NCBI GenBank assembly: GCA_044234005.1
Contig: JBIIJE010000003.1
Coordinates: forward strand, 1-55,979
Direction of reading: 5' to 3'
DNA from: OLB11 sp044234005
Lineage (GTDB): Bacteria; Bacteroidota; Bacteroidia; Chitinophagales; Chitinophagaceae
DNA: 55,979 bases
The position numbers and the translations under genes are program-made. Numbering within the stretch: the stretch's first letter is position 1; each line of letters begins with the position of its first letter. Under the pieces are notes generated by a model. It saw nothing but the letters and a program-made list of their open reading frames with translations, did not search any database and was not told the origin of the DNA. This document shows positions 51,315 to 55,979 of this stretch, piece by piece.

Positions 51315-53834
51315 ATGTCAGACGAAATAATAAAGCTAGAAAGTAATGACTCTCACAAAAATCATGTGAGTGAAATGTATCAAAACTGGTTTTTAGATTA
51401 TGCCAGCTATGTTATACTTGAACGTGCCGTGCCTGCTGCAAATGATGGCTTGAAACCTGTGCAACGACGCATTTTGCATGCGTTGAAGGAAATGGACGAT
51501 GGTCGATTTAATAAAGTAGCCAATGTAATAGGGCAAACCATGCAGTATCATCCACATGGCGATGCAAGTATTAGTGATGCTATTATTACGATAGGACAGA
51601 AAGAATTGCTGTTAGACACACAAGGCAATTGGGGCGATTTCAGAACCGGAGATAGCGCAGCAGCTCCAAGGTATATCGAAACACGACTTTCAAAATTTGC
51701 GCTGGAAGTAGCGTTCAACCCGAAAATTACAGATTGGCAATTGAGTTACGATGGTAGGAAAAACGAACCTGTTTTTTTGCCAATGAAATTCCCTTTACTA
51801 CTCGCGCAAGGCACTGAAGGGATTGCAGTGGGCCTTTCTACCAAAATTTTACCCCATAATTTTTGCGAACTCATCGATGCCTCAATCAAGTATTTAAAAG
51901 GAAAAAAGTTTGAACTCTTCCCTGATTTTTTAACAGAAGGGATGATTGATGTGACCCATTATAATGATGGGAAGCGGGGAGGTAAAGTAAGGGTGCGTAG
52001 TCATATTGAAAAGTTGGATACCAAAACCATCTTAATTAAAAATGTACCTTATGGCATTACTGTACCAAACCTAATTGAGAGTATTGTAAAGGCTAACGAT
52101 ACAGGCAAAATAAAAATTAAGAAAGTAACCGACAATACAGCGGCTAATGTCGAAATCGAGGTACAATTAGCTGCGGGCGTTACGCCAGATCAAACAATAG
52201 ATGCTCTTTATGCTTTTACTAATTGTGAAGTAAGCATTTCACCAAATATCTGTGTCATCATAAACGACAAACCTGAGTTTATTACAGCATCTGAATTGCT
52301 GAAAAAATCGACTGATTTAACCAGAGAAATGTTACGCTTGGAACTTGAATTGAAACTCAGAGAGCTTGAAGATAATTGGCATTACTCTTCCTTAGAAAAA
52401 ATATTCATTGAAAAGAGAATTTACCGCGATATCGAGGAAGAAGAAACTTGGGAAGGTGTAATTGCTGCTATCGACAAGGGATTGAAGCCCTATAAAAAAC
52501 TTTTCCGACGAGAAATAACTGAAGATGATATTGTAAAGTTGACAGAAATAAAGATTAAACGTATTTCAAAATTTGATTCGTTTAAGGCTGATGAGCATAT
52601 TAAATCGGTAGAAAATAATATAGAACAAACCAAGAATGACCTAGCTAATCTGGTAGAATTTACTATTTCGTATTACGAGAATTTACTGAAGAAATATGGT
52701 AAAGGAAGAGAGCGAAAAACCGATATCAAAGTTTTTGATACGATTCAAGTAGCTGATATTGCAATTGCGAATACTAAACTTTATGCCAATTGGGCGGAAG
52801 GTTTCATTGGTACCAGTTTGAAGAAAGATGATTTTATGTTCGATTGTGCTGATGTTGACAATATCATCGCATTTACGCGAGAAGGTAAAATGAAAGTATT
52901 TAAAGTGGCTGACAAAGTGTTTGTTGGCAAAGACATTATTCATGCCGAAGTGTTTAAGAAGAATGATGAACGTACCACTTTCAATTTGATATATGTAGAT
53001 GGGAAAACAGCCATTTCATACGCTAAAAGATTTAATGTTACCGGCATTACACGAGATAAAGAATATGATTTAACAAAAGGTTCTCCAAAATCTAAAGTCT
53101 TGTATTTTACTTCTAACGCAAATGGCGAAAGCGAAATTGTCAGTGTTTCATTATCTGCTGGTTGTAAAGCAAAAATCAAGCAATTTGATTTTGATTTCGA
53201 GGAGATTGCCATTAAAGGCAGAGGGAGCATGGGCAATCAAGTTACGAAGTATCCTGTAAAAGGCATTAAGCAAAAACAGAAAGGAACATCGAGTCTTGGA
53301 GGCAGAAAGCTTTGGTATGATGATATTGTAGGAAGATTAAATACAGAAGAGAAGGGTATCTATTTAGGCACATTTCAAGAAGATGACAAAGTGATAACGA
53401 TGTATAACGATGGATCTTACACGTTAAGTAATACAGAACTCTCGAATAGATTTGATAATGACAAAGTAATTTCTATCGAGAAATTTAAACCCGATGCGAT
53501 TATTTCTGCGGTTTATTATGACGATGATAAAAAGCAATTCAATGCGAAGCGATTCAAGATTGAAACATTGACGCTTAATGCTAAATTTCAATTTATAAAA
53601 GAAGGGGATAAAAATTACTTAGAGTGGGTTACAAGTCATCCATCGCCTATCGTAAAAATAAAAAAAGGGAAAAAGAAATTTTTACCTAGTGAAGAAATCA
53701 TTGACTTGTCAAGTTTTGTAGAGGTAATGGGTTGGAAAGCAATTGGCAGTAAATTGTGCGACAAAGACTTGTTAGAGATTGGATTATTGAGCAGTGATAC
53801 CGAGGATGAGGCCAAACAGGGCGAGCTTTTTTAA
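51315..53834 (+). CDS. parC: DNA topoisomerase IV / gyrase-type subunit A
   Basis: This 839-residue type IIA topoisomerase A subunit cuts and rejoins DNA through Tyr120 in AAAPRYIETRLS. The N-terminal helix-turn-helix region reads DGLKPVQRRILHAL, and YHPHGDASISDAII is equally conserved. The C-terminal half is a beta-pinwheel domain whose blades include GKMKVFKVADKVFVG and IYLGTFQEDDKVI. A clear gyrase box (QRRGGKG) is missing; the nearest match is KGRGSMGNQ, which favours ParC over GyrA. The matching B subunit is not next to it. Confidence 0.9.
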   Translation: MSDEIIKLESNDSHKNHVSEMYQNWFLDYASYVILERAVPAANDGLKPVQRRILHALKEMDDGRFNKVANVIGQTMQYHPHGDASISDAIITIGQKELLLDTQGNWGDFRTGDSAAAPRYIETRLSKFALEVAFNPKITDWQLSYDGRKNEPVFLPMKFPLLLAQGTEGIAVGLSTKILPHNFCELIDASIKYLKGKKFELFPDFLTEGMIDVTHYNDGKRGGKVRVRSHIEKLDTKTILIKNVPYGITVPNLIESIVKANDTGKIKIKKVTDNTAANVEIEVQLAAGVTPDQTIDALYAFTNCEVSISPNICVIINDKPEFITASELLKKSTDLTREMLRLELELKLRELEDNWHYSSLEKIFIEKRIYRDIEEEETWEGVIAAIDKGLKPYKKLFRREITEDDIVKLTEIKIKRISKFDSFKADEHIKSVENNIEQTKNDLANLVEFTISYYENLLKKYGKGRERKTDIKVFDTIQVADIAIANTKLYANWAEGFIGTSLKKDDFMFDCADVDNIIAFTREGKMKVFKVADKVFVGKDIIHAEVFKKNDERTTFNLIYVDGKTAISYAKRFNVTGITRDKEYDLTKGSPKSKVLYFTSNANGESEIVSVSLSAGCKAKIKQFDFDFEEIAIKGRGSMGNQVTKYPVKGIKQKQKGTSSLGGRKLWYDDIVGRLNTEEKGIYLGTFQEDDKVITMYNDGSYTLSNTELSNRFDNDKVISIEKFKPDAIISAVYYDDDKKQFNAKRFKIETLTLNAKFQFIKEGDKNYLEWVTSHPSPIVKIKKGKKKFLPSEEIIDLSSFVEVMGWKAIGSKLCDKDLLEIGLLSSDTEDEAKQGELF

Positions 53835-53923
53835 GTAATTTTTAATCGATTTGATTTAATTAATTTCTTTTAAATGTATGGCGACAACGCATTACGCCTG
53901 TTATCCATGTTAAAAGTAAGAAG

Positions 53924-53953
53924 CTTGTAAGTTACAAAGTGGTCACTTACAAG
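53924..53953 (+). other. Inverted repeat in the rsmA leader
   Basis: CTTGTAAGT (53924-53932) and ACTTACAAG (53945-53953) form a perfect 9-bp stem with a 12-base loop, about 40 bases before the rsmA ATG. No T-tract follows, so it is not an intrinsic terminator. It could be an RNA structure or an operator. Confidence 0.35.
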
Positions 53954-53995
53954 GAAAGACCATTATATAATATTAATTTAGCGCTTAATCTCAAT

Positions 53996-54754
53996 ATGCA
54001 GTACATACTCAAAAAACAACTTGGTCAACATTTTTTGCATGATGAAAATATTTGTCAGCAAATTGTTGCATCGTTAGATTCGAGCACTAAGTATTTGATA
54101 GAAGTAGGCCCAGGAGCGGGCGCTCTTACAAAATACCTCATGAAAATACCTTTTGAGAATTATGTTGCCATTGAATTAGATAAAGAAAAGGTCGATTATT
54201 TACAACATCAATATCCAGCTATAAAGGATAAAGTAATTCATGACGATTTTTTAGAAGCCGAATATCCCTTCGATACCAAATGCAATTTGATAGGTAACTT
54301 CCCGTATAATATTTCCACCCAAATTATGTTTAAAGTGCTCGATTGGAAAGATAACGTAATGGAAGTAGTTGGGATGTTTCAAAAAGAAGTGGCAGAACGA
54401 ATAGTAGCAAAACATGGCAGTAAAACCTACGGCATCTTGAGCGTTTTGATGCAATGCTATTACGATATTGAATATTTATTCGATGTAAAACCCGAATGTT
54501 TTACCCCTCCACCTAAAGTTATGTCGGGTGTAATTCGCCTACGAAGAAATAGTAATCCGTATTATATTGATGACGAGAAAAAATTTAAACTCTTTGTAAA
54601 AACTGCTTTTAGCCAACGTAGAAAAACTTTACGCAATGGATTTAAGTCCTCTTTGTCTGCGGAAAAACTACAAGCCGAAATTTTCAATAAGCGAGCAGAA
54701 CAGTTAAGTGTACAAGATTTTGTTGATTTGTTTAAGCAATGTACTCACGCTTAA
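53996..54754 (+). CDS. rsmA: 16S rRNA dimethyladenosine transferase RsmA (KsgA)
   Basis: This 252-residue methyltransferase dimethylates two adjacent adenines near the 3' end of 16S rRNA. The N-terminal KKQLGQHFLHDENICQQIV, motif I EVGPGAGALTKYL, IGNFPYNISTQI (the NxPY catalytic motif) and FTPPPKVMSGVIRL are diagnostic. The frame is open to 53939, but ATG 53996, directly before QYILKKQLGQHF, gives the family's usual start and places the upstream inverted repeat in the leader. Confidence 0.95.
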   Translation: MQYILKKQLGQHFLHDENICQQIVASLDSSTKYLIEVGPGAGALTKYLMKIPFENYVAIELDKEKVDYLQHQYPAIKDKVIHDDFLEAEYPFDTKCNLIGNFPYNISTQIMFKVLDWKDNVMEVVGMFQKEVAERIVAKHGSKTYGILSVLMQCYYDIEYLFDVKPECFTPPPKVMSGVIRLRRNSNPYYIDDEKKFKLFVKTAFSQRRKTLRNGFKSSLSAEKLQAEIFNKRAEQLSVQDFVDLFKQCTHA

Positions 54755-54885
54755 TTATTTTCATCTAGCATTCCTTACAGTAATTTTATTAACCGAAGTA
54801 TAGGAGAATAAAAAGGTATTATGATATTATATTGATCTTTATTCAAATAAGTCAAGCCTGAATTGTGTGTAAATATTACTTCGAA

Positions 54886-55500
54886 TCAATTCATTAGTTT
54901 CAATTCATTTCGATACAAAATAACTTTCTTTTCATTTTCGAGTTGTTTTAAAAGACGTGATATCACAACTCTTGATGTAGCTAAGTCTTCTGCAATTTGC
55001 GCATGCGAAACTTTAATAACTGCCGAACCCGTTAAATTTCTTTTTTCATTTAAATAATTAATCAATCTTTCATCTAGCTTTTTAAAAGCTATACTTTCAA
55101 TACTTTTTAAGAGCTCTAAAAAACGTTCATTAAAACTATGCATGATATAGGACTTCCACGATGGGTATTTACATAACCACTCATCTAACTTGTTATGAGG
55201 GATTGCTATAAGTTCAACATTGTCTTCAGCAATTGCTTTTATTTCGCTAAGCTTCGATTCCATGCAACAACTGTAAGCCATACTGCAACTATCATTTGCT
55301 GAAAGATAATAAAGTAAAATTTCTTTTCCATCCTCATCTCTTTTCAAAACTTTTATGATACCCTTTATTACCAAAGGCATCATCTTTAATTGTTTACCAT
55401 AGGTAATAATTTCATCCCCCTCTTTGAATTCGTAAACTGGCAATTCCGAAATTTCTTCTTGAAGTTTTTGTTCAAAACTTAAAATTAGATTGAGTCCCAT
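54886..55500 (-). CDS. Crp/Fnr-family transcriptional regulator
   Basis: This regulator of about 204 residues has an N-terminal cyclic-nucleotide-binding-like beta-roll (VYEFKEGDEIITYGKQLKMMPLVIKG, split over strands, then LLYYLSANDSC). A dimerisation helix and a C-terminal winged helix-turn-helix follow, with VSHAQIAEDLATSRVVISRLLKQLE. Three cysteines sit in SCSMAYSCCMES in the sensor domain. The arrangement differs from the N-terminal Fnr cluster motif, but a redox role is possible. The frame is open to 55509; ATG 55500 is the likely start. It may control the porin gene encoded behind it. Confidence 0.9.
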   Translation of the reverse strand: MGLNLILSFEQKLQEEISELPVYEFKEGDEIITYGKQLKMMPLVIKGIIKVLKRDEDGKEILLYYLSANDSCSMAYSCCMESKLSEIKAIAEDNVELIAIPHNKLDEWLCKYPSWKSYIMHSFNERFLELLKSIESIAFKKLDERLINYLNEKRNLTGSAVIKVSHAQIAEDLATSRVVISRLLKQLENEKKVILYRNELKLMN

Positions 55501-55551
55501 ATGTAGCAAACATTAATCTGCAATACTACTCCTATTTTTTTGATCTTGTTA

Positions 55552-55979
55552 TTAAAAATGGAAGTTAAATACTATACTATAATTCGTCATATCCACCTTA
55601 TTAAAAAGTGTTTTTGGTTGTTTATTATTAGTTGAATTAATTTTATGAGCAATCAATAATTGCGCTTCTAATCCTTTTAAAAAACCACTAAACTCATGTT
55701 TAAAATCTAAATTAATTTGAGTGTATGATGGAATTGCATATTTATTGCGTTGATAATTTGCAATATCTGGCAAATCAAAATACCCCATGGCTAAATTAGT
55801 CTTTACTCTTACTCTAGGAAATACATAATTCACTCTAACCACATAGGCATTGACATCTCCTAAACCTTCATTCCGTTCGCGGGGCATAAACGTAAAAAAC
55901 GGATCCCGCCCCCATTCACGTGGCATTAAATATCTACCCATTGAAGTAATTCGATTATAATTGATACTTGTTTCTAATT
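55552..55979 (-). CDS. Outer-membrane porin, C-terminal part (truncated by window edge)
   Basis: The frame is open to the right edge of the window, so only the last 141 or so residues are seen. They show strands of an outer-membrane barrel: NRITSMGRYLMPREWGRDP, a VNAYVVRVNYVFPRVRVKTN strand pair, QINLDFKHEFSGFLKGL and a terminal FNFHF with aromatic end residue. The GRDPFFTFMPRERNEGLGD stretch resembles OprD-type porins of Bacteroidota; this family call is tentative. The gene lies just upstream of the Crp/Fnr gene on the same strand. Confidence 0.6.
   Translation of the reverse strand, partial: LETSINYNRITSMGRYLMPREWGRDPFFTFMPRERNEGLGDVNAYVVRVNYVFPRVRVKTNLAMGYFDLPDIANYQRNKYAIPSYTQINLDFKHEFSGFLKGLEAQLLIAHKINSTNNKQPKTLFNKVDMTNYSIVFNFHF

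Noticed and set aside
1..55979. Defence islands, CRISPR-Cas, retrons or prophage genes
   Set aside because: Both strands were scanned for reverse transcriptases, nucleases, helicases, integrases and phage structural genes; apart from the HigBA pair nothing of this kind is present.

Overview
The window is an AT-rich stretch of a Bacteroidota chromosome. Several marker genes support this: a PorD (DUF4835) type IX secretion gene, a secreted protein with a type IX C-terminal sorting domain, DUF4296 and DUF4271 proteins, an omega subunit of the Rpb6-like Bacteroidota type, and FtsZ ending in DNVD. Many genes are preceded by the Bacteroidota -7 element TAnnTTTG. A futalosine-pathway menaquinone gene (mqnC) favours the Chitinophagia/Cytophagia/Sphingobacteriia side over Flavobacteriia; this is inference. 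No tRNA, rRNA, CRISPR array or intact transposase was recognised.

Layout. (1) 1-2030 is an accessory segment of small minus-strand genes separated by large palindromic elements. It holds a HigBA toxin-antitoxin pair whose toxin has an in-frame amber codon, and a membrane-protein gene broken by two stop codons and a frameshift. (2) 2032-9682 holds a cysteine-desulfurase-like enzyme, smpB, a small lipoprotein, an MsbA-like ABC exporter, rbfA and a very large secreted BNR/sortilin-type beta-propeller protein. (3) 9777-13518 is a tightly packed four-gene operon: UbiA prenyltransferase, type III polyketide synthase, methyltransferase and FAD oxidoreductase. It resembles the Streptomyces srsABC phenolic-lipid operon with a membrane prenyltransferase added. 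(4) 13519-14738 is mostly non-coding, with a perfect 22-bp palindrome and the decayed remains of an ECF sigma factor gene. (5) 14739-16904 is a five-repeat Ig-like secreted protein.

(6) 17125-33352 is a complete division and cell wall cluster on the minus strand: mraZ, rsmH, an ftsL-like gene, ftsI, murE, mraY, murD, ftsW, murG, murC, ftsQ, ftsA, ftsZ (murF and ddl are not in it). Just upstream of mraZ are a MraZ-type operator and two perfect, opposed DnaA boxes in an AT-rich intergenic region. (7) 33693-39542 holds a POT peptide transporter, then bamD, rpoZ, a small hotdog thioesterase, coaBC, porD and a DUF4296 lipoprotein gene, transcribed in that order from bamD.

(8) 39839-43089 (plus strand) holds a rhomboid protease, a rhomboid homologue lacking the catalytic histidine, an EEP-family nuclease/phosphatase and a conserved unknown. 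(9) 43092-46220 (minus) holds mqnC, a glutathione peroxidase and two outer-membrane barrel-like proteins. (10) 46365-49438 (plus) holds gpsA, a 2-hydroxyacid dehydrogenase and anmK. (11) The remainder holds hemD with DUF4271, the topoisomerase IV/gyrase A subunit, rsmA, a Crp/Fnr regulator and the 3' end of an outer-membrane porin gene running off the edge.

Most of the window is ordinary housekeeping DNA. The parts worth a second look are the cassette-like array at 1-2000, the type III PKS/UbiA operon, the DnaA-box pair upstream of mraZ, the dead sigma factor and the pseudo-rhomboid. All identifications come from reading motifs; no database search was run.
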